A stretch of DNA of 39,831 nt from JACDDK01 sp038198445. GTDB taxonomy: Bacteria > Actinomycetota > Rubrobacteria > Rubrobacterales > Rubrobacteraceae. The DNA lies in assembly GCA_038198445.1 (NCBI GenBank), contig JBBPZZ010000163.1, positions 1 to 39,831 of the forward strand, read 5' to 3'. The notes under the pieces are model-generated. The model saw only the letters and a program-made list of their open reading frames with translations, made no database searches and was not told the DNA's origin. A program made the position numbers and the translations under genes. Shown one piece after another: positions 7,113 through 13,818 of this stretch (position 1 is its first letter; every line of letters starts with the position of its first letter).

Positions 7113-8873
7113 TCAGGAGAGGTGCTCGTCCAGGAAGGCGGCGATCCTGGGGTAGGCGTCGAGGCGGTTCTTTAGCTTGGCGAGGCCGTGGCCCTCGTCC
7201 TCGTAGAGCAGGTACTCGACCGCGCCGCCGTTTTTGCGTACCCGCTCTACTATCTGTTCAGCTTCGCCGACGGGGACGCGTGGGTCGTTCTTGCCGTGGA
7301 TCACCATGAGCGGTGCTGTTATGTTCTCGGCCTTGTGGATGGGGCTTATGGACTCCAGGAACTCCCGGTTTTTCTCCAGGGAGCCGTACTCGGGCTCGCG
7401 AAGGGCTCGGCGGTAGCTGCCGGTGTTCTCCAGGAAGGTGACCATGTTGGCGATACCGACGATGTCTACACCGGCGCTCCACAACTCCGGGTACTCGGTG
7501 AGTGCGGCGAGCACCATGAAACCGCCGTAGGAGCCGCCCATCACCGCGACCTTCTCGTGACCGCGCCCGCGCAGCCAGTCTGCGGCGTGCGCGAGATCCC
7601 TGACCGAGTCCATTCGCAACTCCACATCGTCCAGATGCGTGTAACTCTTGCCGTATCCGGTGGAACCGCGGACATTAGGCAGAAAGACGGCGTATCCCCG
7701 GTTCACGAGATACTGGGTGATGGGGGCGAAGCCGGGACGCGACTGGCTCTCGGGGCCGCCGTGGATGTTGATAATGACGGGAGCTTTTTCACCCTCGGGC
7801 TCGTAGAGAATGCCCGGTATCTCGCGGGCGTCGAAGCTCGGGTAGCGCGCGAGGCTCGGACGCCGGAACGTGCGCGGCGGGATACCCGCCGTCGAGGAGC
7901 GGGTGAGGCGTCGCGGCTCGGCATCGGGGAGGCCGAGAATCCAGACGTCCGGGTTGCGGTTCGGGGCGGTGAGGATGAAAGCGAGTCGCCTGGAGTCCGG
8001 CGAGAACTCGAAGCCGCCGACGATGCCTTGCGGGAGCTGCGGACCGGGCATCCGGCGGCCACGACCATTGAAGAGCCGGACTTCCGTGTAGCCATCTACG
8101 TTGCGGCTGGCGATGAGGTAGCGGCCGTCTTTCGAGAGCTTCACGCTCTCCACGTCCCGGTCATCCGGGGTCAGGTACTCCACGGCGAGCGTCTGGAGGT
8201 CGAGACGCGCCAGCTTCAAGAAGTCGCCTTCGCGGTCGGTGGCTAGGAAGGCTCCCGTACCGTCCGGCGTAACGTTCACGGACGCATAGCGTGCTTCGCC
8301 CTCGTGTTGCGCAAGAAGGGTGGCCTCACCGCTGGTCAGGTCCAGCCGGTACAGGTCGTTGTCCAGGTTGGAGTGATGGCGGGAGATTATTAGGTAGGAC
8401 CCGTCCGGCCCCCAGTCAGCGACGGTATGATAGCCGGAGACCTCGCTGACCAGCTCCGGCTCTCCGTCGGGGAGGTCCTGGACGTAGACGTCGAAGTCCG
8501 TGCCGTTGCGGCGCGTGGCGGTGTAGGCGATGCGCGCGCCGTCGGGCGCGAAGCCGCCGAAGTAGTGGATGGCGTCCGGGTCGCGTGTGAGGTCGCGCTC
8601 TCCCTCGCCGTCGAGCAGGAAGATCTGGGCCCGCTCGTTGCCGCCCGCGTCTACGCTGAACGCGAGGGCGTCACCGACCGGCGAATGTTCCGCGCCCATG
8701 ACGCGCTCGTCATGAAAAGTGAGTTGCTCCGGCCAGCCGCCCTCCGCGGGAACCTCCCAGACCTGCGGCACGCCCGTTATGTCCGTCAGGAAGGCGATGC
8801 GCCGTCCGTCGGAGGACCAACTCGCCCCGTAGGCGGCGCGTATCTTCAGGTAGCGGGCGAACTCGTATAGCAC
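7113..8873 (-). CDS. S9 family prolyl oligopeptidase-like peptidase
   Basis: The 586-residue serine peptidase is probably cytosolic, with no signal peptide. Residues 1-320 form a TolB/WD40-like beta-propeller that gates the active site, with repeats such as ASWSSDGRRIAFLTD and FSPDSRRLAFIL. The alpha/beta-hydrolase domain follows from PVIINIHGGPESQSRPGF. The catalytic triad is visible: Ser448 in GGSYGGFM, Asp530 in HGKNDPRVPV and His562 in DEGHGL. These motifs are typical of acylaminoacyl- and dipeptidyl-peptidase-like S9 enzymes. GTG 8873 is preceded by a GAGAGGAG ribosome binding site. It is transcribed away from the small gene at 8959. The exact substrate cannot be read from sequence. Confidence 0.92.
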   Translation of the reverse strand: MLYEFARYLKIRAAYGASWSSDGRRIAFLTDITGVPQVWEVPAEGGWPEQLTFHDERVMGAEHSPVGDALAFSVDAGGNERAQIFLLDGEGERDLTRDPDAIHYFGGFAPDGARIAYTATRRNGTDFDVYVQDLPDGEPELVSEVSGYHTVADWGPDGSYLIISRHHSNLDNDLYRLDLTSGEATLLAQHEGEARYASVNVTPDGTGAFLATDREGDFLKLARLDLQTLAVEYLTPDDRDVESVKLSKDGRYLIASRNVDGYTEVRLFNGRGRRMPGPQLPQGIVGGFEFSPDSRRLAFILTAPNRNPDVWILGLPDAEPRRLTRSSTAGIPPRTFRRPSLARYPSFDAREIPGILYEPEGEKAPVIINIHGGPESQSRPGFAPITQYLVNRGYAVFLPNVRGSTGYGKSYTHLDDVELRMDSVRDLAHAADWLRGRGHEKVAVMGGSYGGFMVLAALTEYPELWSAGVDIVGIANMVTFLENTGSYRRALREPEYGSLEKNREFLESISPIHKAENITAPLMVIHGKNDPRVPVGEAEQIVERVRKNGGAVEYLLYEDEGHGLAKLKNRLDAYPRIAAFLDEHLS

Positions 8874-8918
8874 CTAATAGCTCCTCTCCTCATGTACGAA
8901 GAGAGATTAAAGCATAGC

Positions 8919-8924
8919 TATAAT
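8919..8924 (+). promoter_or_regulatory. -10 hexamer TATAAT before the 152-residue hypothetical gene
   Basis: A perfect TATAAT lies 34 bp before the ATG at 8959 in the short divergent region next to the S9 peptidase gene. The -35 region (around 8896-8901) is poor. Confidence 0.5.
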
Positions 8925-8958
8925 CTTTCTTCGGGCTGTACGGAAAGGAGGGCAACAC

Positions 8959-9417
8959 ATGTTCAGGAAGCTCCGTGGGATCTTCGGCGGCGGGCAGGAT
9001 GTCCCGGCTGGAGGAGAATCGTTCGGCCTCTCCAGCCTGGACGCCGGAGAGAAACAGAAGATCGGGACCGAGGACGACCCGATGCGCGGCTACGAAGCGG
9101 CCGTCGAACGCCACGAGGAGGCGATGCGCGCCGAGCAGGGCGGCGACCCGGAGCGCGCCAGGGGTCTCTACGAACAGAGCGTCGCCGAAAGGTTCGTCGG
9201 CAGCCACCCCTACGAGATGCTCGCCACCCTCCACGAACGCAGCCGGAGCTACCCGGACGCCCTACGTGTCCGCGAATCTTACAAGGCCCTCGCAAAGAGC
9301 GGCCGCATGCCTCGCGGCGCCCAAAGTTCCGCCGACCGCAAACTTCCCGAGTTCGAAGCCCGGATGCGACGCTACCGGCGGCTCCTCGAAGAGGACCAGA
9401 CCAGGAAACAGGGATAG
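8959..9417 (+). CDS. Hypothetical 152-residue helical, TPR-like protein
   Basis: ATG 8959 follows a strong AAGGAGGG site. The protein has no signal peptide or membrane segment. After a Gly-rich start, residues 35-110 are mostly helical and charged, with a spacing that suggests two degenerate tetratricopeptide-like hairpins (MRAEQGGDPERARGLYEQS and PYEMLATLHERSRSYPDALR). The rest is a basic helix ending in a tail rich in Arg and Lys. I do not recognise a named family. It stands alone between a divergent peptidase and the rlpA unit, and a scaffold-type role is only a guess. Confidence 0.75.
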   Translation: MFRKLRGIFGGGQDVPAGGESFGLSSLDAGEKQKIGTEDDPMRGYEAAVERHEEAMRAEQGGDPERARGLYEQSVAERFVGSHPYEMLATLHERSRSYPDALRVRESYKALAKSGRMPRGAQSSADRKLPEFEARMRRYRRLLEEDQTRKQG

Positions 9418-9555
9418 AACAAGAAATTTATTTTCCACGCCGCTTTCCGCCGGTCCGGATTACGCTCGTACTTGCGATCCTCCATTCCCCCGCCGATTAC
9501 TCCTAACCACACGTATAGCGCAAGTCGTCTGACCGAACACAAACGGCGAAACGGA

Positions 9556-9571
9556 TGTGAATTGCATCACC
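9556..9571 (+). promoter_or_regulatory. CRP-like palindrome upstream of the RlpA-like gene
   Basis: TGTGA-ATTGCA-TCACC matches nine of ten half-site positions of TGTGA-N6-TCACA. It lies about 85 bp before the GTG at 9657. A -10-like TATTAT at 9604-9609 would place the site roughly 52 bp before the transcript start. In mycobacteria and corynebacteria CRP/GlxR proteins control rpf cell-wall genes, which makes the placement plausible. Confidence 0.45.
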
Positions 9572-9656
9572 TAGAAACATCATGCTACGTCTTGTAACTT
9601 AAATATTATCCGGTAGGGTAACGGGCTTGTTATGAAAGCGATCTGGAGGGGGACTT

Positions 9657-10016
9657 GTGAAGTCTTTGCTCAAGATACTATTGGTGGCCGGTGTGTTCGC
9701 CGTGTCGCTGACTGTTGTGCAGAACCAGGCGCAGGCCGAGCCGCTGGTTGCGAGCTACTACGGGTACGAGTTGGCGGGTAGCCCGACCGCGAGTGGCGTG
9801 CCCTTTGATCCCACGGCCTACACCGCCGCGTCGCCGTACCTGCCATTCGGTACGCAGCTTCTGGTCACATACGGGGGCAACTCCGTTGTCGTAACGGTCA
9901 ACGACCGCGGTCCTTACGTGGCCGGACGGCAGCTAGACCTCTCGCAGGCCGCCGCCGAGGCCATAGGTCTCACGGCCGCCGGTTCCGGCGTCGTGGACGT
10001 GCAGGTCATCGGCTAG
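9657..10016 (+). CDS. Secreted RlpA-like double-psi beta-barrel protein
   Basis: The 119-residue product starts at GTG after a GGAGGGGG site. Residues 1-28 are a Sec signal peptide (MKSLLKILLVAGVFAVSLTV, cleavage after Ala-Gln-Ala). The rest is a single double-psi beta-barrel: ASYYGYELAGSPTASGVPFDP, LPFGTQLLVTYGG and VTVNDRGPYVAGRQLDLSQAAAEAIG. The Asp in NDRGP is a conserved residue of RlpA-type lytic transglycosylases and expansin-like barrels. No SPOR or other binding domain follows, so it is a minimal secreted form. It probably acts on the cell wall. A strong terminator follows, making it a single-gene unit. A CRP-like site lies upstream. Confidence 0.85.
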   Translation: MKSLLKILLVAGVFAVSLTVVQNQAQAEPLVASYYGYELAGSPTASGVPFDPTAYTAASPYLPFGTQLLVTYGGNSVVVTVNDRGPYVAGRQLDLSQAAAEAIGLTAAGSGVVDVQVIG

Positions 10017-10040
10017 CACAACCAAGGTTTGTAAGGAGAG

Positions 10041-10079
10041 CGGGTACGGCGCTGTAAGCGCCGTACCCGTTTCTTTTCT
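10041..10079 (+). terminator. Strong Rho-independent terminator of the RlpA-like gene
   Basis: A perfect 13-bp stem, CGGGTACGGCGCT (10041-10053) with AGCGCCGTACCCG (10057-10069), encloses a GTA loop. A T-rich tail (TTTCTTTTCT) follows. It starts 24 bp after the stop codon. Confidence 0.93.
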
Positions 10080-10408
10080 ACGTTTATTCTTTGAGGGACT
10101 GGCGCATTAGACGAGTGTTACCGTAACCGTCACGGCCAAGACGCCCGGTGAAGCCTACAGTGTAAACTGAGATCAGTTCCTACAGTTGCTCGACACTCAC
10201 TCTCCGACCGCCTGCAAGAACATCTACAAGATCAAGTGCGTCCTCAGCGAGCATATTCGCCAAGAAAACAAGCCTTTCGGTGGATGCAGAGACAGTACCT
10301 GTGGAGGATGCGCCTGGCATCTGGGGCATGTATGCTGGAGTCGTTACGTAAAGCCGGGGCGGGCGCACCACTTCTGACGCCTCGCTGCGATAAAAGGGGT
10401 AGAGACGT
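10080..10408. other. Intergenic region before the TolB-like gene
   Basis: Short frames occur on both strands, but none has a convincing start or recognisable product. AGTGTAAACTGAGATCAGTT near 10158 contains a small imperfect palindrome. No clear promoter hexamers were identified. Confidence 0.4.
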
Positions 10409-11389
10409 ATGGCTCGACGGGCGGCGCTTTTACAGACAACGGTCGTGGCCGCGGTGCTAGTAGTGGCATGCGGGGCGGTGTTGTTAGTGGTGTCTCAGAA
10501 GGCAGAGGCCGCCTTCCCAGGCCAGAACGGCAGAATAACCTTCTACGCCGATGGGTCCTCCGACGATCTCTACGCCACGGACCAGATCTTCACCATCAAT
10601 CCGGACGGAACCGGCGAGAAGCAGCTGACCCATAACCGGGATGTCTACAACATAACCCCCGTCTTCTCGCCCAACGGCAAGAAGATCGCCTGGGTGAGGA
10701 ACGGGAACGGGGACGTGTGGATCATGAACGCCAACGGCACCAACAAAGAGAGGCTCACCAGCGGACCGGCGGAGGACTTTGCCCCCGCCTTCTCGCCCGA
10801 CGGTCGCAGGGTCGCCTTCGTGAGAATCCAGGCGGGCCGCTACGACATATACATCAAGGCGCTCGACGGCGGTGGCCTCCGGCGGGTCACCAACGACCGG
10901 AACTATGAAGGGGGACCCGTGTTCTCGCCCGGCGGAGGCAGGATCGCCTTCTCCTTCTCGAAGGCGACCTCCGCCTGCAACGTCTGCGCCGTCTCAGGCG
11001 AACTGGCCACCGTGCATCCCGACGGCACGGGCCTTAGGGTGATAACCCACAACGACAACGACCATCAACCGGGAGCCCCGGACTGGTCGCCCGACGGCCG
11101 CACTCTGGTGTTCAGTCTCTACGATTTCAGCGCGGAGACTGGGCGCATCGAGACCATCAGGGCGGACGGCACGAGGCAGCGGACCGTCTTCGCTCCCAAA
11201 CGTCTCTCCGCGGACGGCCCCGTCTTCTCCCCCGACGGCACCAAGATCGCCTTCGATTACGAAGACGGCTCGGACATTTGGACCATCAACACCGACGGCA
11301 GTGGGCTGTCCGACGTAACGAAAACCCCTTTCTCGGAGCGCAAGGAGTTCACTCCCGACTGGCAGCCGAAGCTTCAGCCCACGGGCTAA
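10409..11389 (+). CDS. Secreted TolB-like (PD40) beta-propeller protein
   Basis: ATG 10409 follows a GGGGTAGAG site. Residues 1-35 form a signal or anchor segment ending AEAAFPG. The remaining 290 residues are PD40/WD40-like propeller repeats, each with an FSPDG-type turn: VFSPNGKKIAWVRN, AFSPDGRRVAFVR, VFSPGGGRIAFSF, DWSPDGRTLVFSL and VFSPDGTKIAFDY. Paired strands are marked by NPDGTG, NANGTN, HPDGTG and NTDGSG. There is no peptidase or other catalytic domain. Such proteins are usually binding or scaffold proteins of the cell envelope, and a specific role is not visible. It lies immediately left of the IS3 element, 80 bp from its left end, and appears intact. Confidence 0.85.
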   Translation: MARRAALLQTTVVAAVLVVACGAVLLVVSQKAEAAFPGQNGRITFYADGSSDDLYATDQIFTINPDGTGEKQLTHNRDVYNITPVFSPNGKKIAWVRNGNGDVWIMNANGTNKERLTSGPAEDFAPAFSPDGRRVAFVRIQAGRYDIYIKALDGGGLRRVTNDRNYEGGPVFSPGGGRIAFSFSKATSACNVCAVSGELATVHPDGTGLRVITHNDNDHQPGAPDWSPDGRTLVFSLYDFSAETGRIETIRADGTRQRTVFAPKRLSADGPVFSPDGTKIAFDYEDGSDIWTINTDGSGLSDVTKTPFSERKEFTPDWQPKLQPTG

Positions 11390-11468
11390 TCTCAAGCGAC
11401 CCCCCGGAGCTGCCGTGGGGTGGTAAGCACTGCATGCACGCACCAGGCGAGTGGAAATGATGCTTAGC

Positions 11469-11471
11469 CTC
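11469..11471. repeat. Target-site duplication CTC, left copy
   Basis: CTC directly precedes the left IS end and is repeated directly after the right end at 12758-12760. Three-base duplications are typical of IS3-family insertions. Confidence 0.7.
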
Positions 11472-11516
11472 TGGGGTGAACCCATAATCCCGTACAGTAC
11501 CCAAAGTCAACTTCTC
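11472..11516 (+). repeat. Left terminal inverted repeat of the IS3 element
   Basis: It is about 45 bp long. Outer TGGGGTGAACCC matches the right end at 11 of 12 positions. Inner CCAAAGTCAACTTCTC (11501-11516) matches at all 16. The inner block overlaps the last codons of OrfB. Confidence 0.85.
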
Positions 11517-12403
11517 ACCTTCAGGTTATGTATGGCCTCGAATTCTACCGGGGGCAGATATCCGAGACTCGAATGCAACCGCTTCTGGTTGTAAACCTCC
11601 TCTATGAACTGGCCTATGTTCTGCTTCGCTTCCTCGAAATCTCTATAGTCTTTGAGATAGACCTCCTCCATCTTCAAGTTTCGGAAAAAGCTCTCAGCTT
11701 TGGCGTTCTCGTAAGGATTGCCGACTGCCGCCATGCTGATCCGTGCGCCCACCTCCTCCAGCCGAGCTACATATTCACTGCTTGCATATTGCACTCCCTG
11801 GTCGGAGTGGTGGATCAAACCCGCACCAGGAGATCGGGTAGCGAGCGCCATCTCAAGTGCGGCCAGAGTGAGTCGCGTGTCTATGAATCGCGAGAGATGC
11901 CAACCAACACAGTAGCGGCTGAACTCGTCGATGATCGAGGCCAGGTAACAGAAAGTGGTGGGTAACCGGATGTAGGTGATGTCCGCCGACCATGCCTGGT
12001 TTGGAGCATCCACGATCTCCTCCTTTATGAGGTTTGGGTATCTCTTGAAGGAGTGAGTCGAATCCGTGGTGGGCTTGAAGCGCCTCTTCAACTGGCAAAG
12101 CAACGACTCCTCGCCCATCACGCGCAGAACCCGTTTGTGGTTGACCTCCCAACCGTCTCCGTGAAGCGCCTTCGTGACCCTACGGTATCCGTAGCCGGGA
12201 AACTCCAGTACGATCCTCTCTATGGCGTCCCTCAGATCCATCTCCTCGTCCGTCTGCTGATCTACTTCTGGCTTCTGGTAGTACCAGGAGCGGCTCACGT
12301 CGAGCAACTTACAAAGCCTTTTGACCGACATCTCGGGGTGCTCCTCGATTATCCTAGCGATCACGGCATGCCGTTCGCTGAGCGCATTCTCTCTAGCGAC
12401 TTT
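11507..12403 (-). CDS. IS3 transposase OrfB (DDE integrase), made by -1 frameshifting
   Basis: This frame continues OrfA after a -1 shift at the A AAA AAG heptamer (12406-12400). It reads KVARENALSERHAVIARII, then an HTH-21 segment (CKLLDVSRSWYYQKP), a YGYRRVTKAL subdomain, and the rve integrase core. The DDE triad is visible: Asp in NQAWSADITYIRL, Asp in LIHHSDQGVQYAS, and Glu in NPYENAKAESFFRNLK. The YNQKRLHSSLGYLPP ending is characteristic of IS3 OrfB. All catalytic residues are present, so the transposase could be active. The open frame extends upstream to 12775, but that part overlaps OrfA in another phase and is not expected to be translated separately. Confidence 0.92.
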   Translation of the reverse strand, partial: KVARENALSERHAVIARIIEEHPEMSVKRLCKLLDVSRSWYYQKPEVDQQTDEEMDLRDAIERIVLEFPGYGYRRVTKALHGDGWEVNHKRVLRVMGEESLLCQLKRRFKPTTDSTHSFKRYPNLIKEEIVDAPNQAWSADITYIRLPTTFCYLASIIDEFSRYCVGWHLSRFIDTRLTLAALEMALATRSPGAGLIHHSDQGVQYASSEYVARLEEVGARISMAAVGNPYENAKAESFFRNLKMEEVYLKDYRDFEEAKQNIGQFIEEVYNQKRLHSSLGYLPPVEFEAIHNLKVRS

Positions 12404-12666
12404 TTTAGAACCCGGTTCTCCAGAGCAAGCTGTCCGCGGAAGCGCTCCAACTCGGCGATCTTCTGCTCCAGAGACTCGTCCTTTGAGAGCTGTTTTTCGG
12501 TAAATGCCGCCTCTCCGCGAGCCTCGTACTCCTTCCTCCAGCGCAGCAAAACGCTCTCGGCTAGATTGTGTTCGCGGCAGACCTGGGCGGGACGCTTCTG
12601 TCCGGTAGTGACCTGGCGGACAAGGTCCAGCTTGAACTCGCGAGTGTAGGTTCTTCCTCGTGCCAA
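12361..12666 (-). CDS. IS3 transposase OrfA (helix-turn-helix)
   Basis: The 101-residue protein starts at TTG 12666 after an AAGGAG site nine bases upstream. It shows an HTH-8 domain (TYTREFKLDLVRQVTTGQ, then VCREHNLAESVLLRWRKEY) that binds the IS ends. A leucine-zipper-like helix follows (LEQKIAELERFRGQLALEN). Near its end, CTA-AAA-AAG places the slippery A AAA AAG in the correct phase. Ribosomes slipping back one base would make the OrfAB fusion transposase. Without slippage the frame ends at 12361, giving the regulatory OrfA. Confidence 0.92.
   Translation of the reverse strand: MARGRTYTREFKLDLVRQVTTGQKRPAQVCREHNLAESVLLRWRKEYEARGEAAFTEKQLSKDESLEQKIAELERFRGQLALENRVLKKSLERMRSANGMP
12400..12406 (-). 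promoter_or_regulatory. Programmed -1 frameshift heptamer A AAA AAG
   Basis: On the minus strand the bases 12406-12400 read AAAAAAG. They are read in OrfA as (CT)A-AAA-AAG and in OrfB as AAA-AAA-GTC. This is the canonical IS3-family slippery motif. Confidence 0.88.
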
Positions 12667-12712
12667 CTGCTTCTTCTCCTTTATCTGGATGTAACTCTAC
12701 ATCCAATCTCCA

Positions 12713-12757
12713 GAGAAGTTGACTTTGGAGGTTGTCCGGTGTCAGGGGTTCACTCCA
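12713..12757 (-). repeat. Right terminal inverted repeat of the IS3 element
   Basis: This is the counterpart of the left repeat, with inner GAGAAGTTGACTTTGG (12713-12728) and outer GGGTTCACTCCA (12746-12757). The second CTC target copy follows at 12758-12760. Confidence 0.85.
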
Positions 12758-12875
12758 CTCTTCCACTCGCTTCATCTACCCGAGTGCCCTGGGGCACACC
12801 ATTCACCTTCGGAATGAGAGAACCCAACTACGAGCGGAATTCCGCCGACTTAAACCCCCCTATGGGCAGGGCGGT

Positions 12876-13076
12876 TCAGTATCGTGGTTCCGGCGTCTGA
12901 TCCAGGCCCTCTGCTTCCGGGGCGACGGCCTGTTTCGCGGCGAGGGCTTCGACGGCTCTTACCAGATCTCCCATTCCCTTACGCTTGACGATGCGGGTGT
13001 CTTTGTAGAGGAATGGGTCGAGTTTCCAGCGTGATTCGTATGCGGCTCCGATCAGGTCGCTGTAATGGACGGTCAC
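12876..13076 (-). pseudogene. Displaced C-terminal part of the membrane-anchored beta protein
   Basis: The 66-residue frame reads MTVHYSDLIGAAYESRWKLD and continues PFLYKDTRIVKRKGMGDLVR, with a helical, Pro-rich end. It overlaps the stop of the 138-residue frame by GTGA (13073-13076). It has no ribosome binding site of its own. Its first strand, VTVHYSDLIGAAY, looks like the continuation of the beta-domain in the upstream frame. The two frames therefore most likely encode one protein of about 205 residues broken by a one-base change near 13075. Coupled translation of two separate proteins is the alternative. Confidence 0.6.
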
Positions 13077-13489
13077 GTAGATACCGTTTTGAGGCCTTTA
13101 TGTTCGAGGAATGGTAGGAGCGTGTCGATCTCGTCCCAGTAGCAGTTGATCTCGCCGTTCGGTGGAAGGAAGTCGAGACCGTTTTTGAAGTAGGGCATGT
13201 CCGAGATGACGAAGCCGCCGGAGTTCGCGATGGGGGCGGAGAACTCAAACGTTATGTCCTTCGCCGCGCCCTGGCGTACGTTGCGGATAGCCAGGTCCAA
13301 CTCGGGCAGGCTGTCGAAGTCTTCCTCCACTATCACCAACGGACGGCCCATCGAGGTGCGTTGCGCCCGCATCTCTTCAAGCGTTCGCTGGCTCACTCTC
13401 CAGGTGTAGTAGTAGCCGCCCGCAAGCACGACCACGAAGAGCAGGTTGGTCACCGCGGTGACTATCTGGGCTACGGTAGCGATGTCCAC
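13073..13489 (-). CDS. Membrane-anchored beta-domain protein, N-terminal part
   Basis: The 138-residue frame has an N-terminal transmembrane segment (residues 7-29, around VTNLLFVVVLAGGYYYTW), a short coiled-coil linker (VSQRTLEEMRAQRTSM), and a predicted Ig-like beta-sandwich (PLVIVEEDF to EINCYWDEIDTLLPFLEH). The frame stops at GLKTVST, in the middle of what looks like a beta-strand, and the domain appears to continue in the frame at 12876-13076. Membrane-anchored proteins with this plan are common but of unknown function. The ATG lies eight bases after the stop of the rubredoxin-like gene, so the two are co-transcribed. Confidence 0.65.
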   Translation of the reverse strand: MDIATVAQIVTAVTNLLFVVVLAGGYYYTWRVSQRTLEEMRAQRTSMGRPLVIVEEDFDSLPELDLAIRNVRQGAAKDITFEFSAPIANSGGFVISDMPYFKNGLDFLPPNGEINCYWDEIDTLLPFLEHKGLKTVST

Positions 13490-13497
13490 CAGTTTCC

Positions 13498-13656
13498 CTA
13501 GAATCCCGGCTTTGGGACCTGATCAAACTCCTCCCTGTCCGCTCCGCAGTCGGGACACTTCTCCAGCAATTCGCCTTCGATGCGGTAGCCGCATACCGTG
13601 CAGGCCCAGTTGAGCGGCTCGGCGTCTCCTTGCTTGTCTCGTACTTCGTCGCTCAT
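13498..13656 (-). CDS. 52-residue rubredoxin-like zinc-ribbon protein
   Basis: ATG 13656 follows TAGGAG at a spacing of eight bases. The product contains NWACTVCGYRIEG and LEKCPDCGADREEFDQVP, giving two Cys-x2-Cys knuckles 12 residues apart. It ends KPGF. This is the rubredoxin-like domain found at the C-terminus of rubrerythrins, here free-standing. Four Cys would bind one Fe or Zn. A free rubredoxin normally passes electrons to oxidases or peroxide reductases, but no partner is nearby. The gene lies eight bases upstream of the membrane-anchored beta protein, suggesting co-transcription. It is divergent from the glgE operon. Confidence 0.85.
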   Translation of the reverse strand: MSDEVRDKQGDAEPLNWACTVCGYRIEGELLEKCPDCGADREEFDQVPKPGF

Positions 13657-13784
13657 GCCATGCTCCTATCGTCGTTATTCAACGTGAAGGCATCTTACCC
13701 GAAGCGTGGTTCCGTAAGACAGGTTGCCCCGGTCTTTCGAGTCGGCTTTAATCTAGTGGATATACGAGTATCCTGGTCAGTTCA

Positions 13785-13790
13785 TACAAT
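13785..13790 (+). promoter_or_regulatory. Probable -10 (TACAAT) of the glgE-treY operon
   Basis: TACAAT lies 28 bp before the GTG of glgE in an AT-rich stretch. The region 17 bp upstream (ATACGA) is a poor -35. A GGAGGA ribosome binding site at 13807-13812 precedes GTG 13819. Confidence 0.5.
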
Positions 13791-13818
13791 ATTTTGATCT
13801 ATTTCTGGAGGACTTGAG

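Larger units (their letters stand above)
11472..12757 (-). mobile_element. Apparently intact IS3-family insertion sequence, 1286 bp
   Basis: The ends are imperfect inverted repeats of about 45 bp with roughly 10 mismatches. Outermost TGGGGTGAACCC (11472-11483) pairs with GGGTTCACTCCA (12746-12757). Innermost CCAAAGTCAACTTCTC (11501-11516) pairs perfectly with its complement at 12713-12728. The inner and outer blocks are both separated by 17 bp, so the symmetry is exact. The element starts TG and ends CA, as IS3 elements do, and is flanked by CTC on both sides. It encodes OrfA and OrfB with an A6G frameshift site. It lies in non-coding DNA between the TolB-like gene and the split membrane-anchored gene, and disrupts no recognisable gene. 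Confidence 0.92.

Noticed and set aside
9418..9656. A cell-wall riboswitch (c-di-AMP, ydaO type) before the RlpA-like gene
   Set aside because: The conserved ydaO core sequences were not found. Only the CRP-like site and a -10-like hexamer stand out.
10180..10371. A 63-codon minus-strand open frame between rlpA and the TolB-like gene
   Set aside because: It has no ribosome binding site and no recognisable product. The helical end (LANMLAEDALDLVDVLAGG) is suggestive but not enough to call a gene.
12746..12757. GGGTTCACTCCA as part of a tRNA T-arm or attachment site
   Set aside because: It pairs with TGGGGTGAACCC at the other side of the IS at exactly mirrored distance, so it is the outer part of the terminal inverted repeat.
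12404..12775. N-terminal extension of the OrfB frame to 12775
   Set aside because: It is the out-of-phase reading of OrfA and extends beyond the IS end. The A6G frameshift site explains how OrfB is made.
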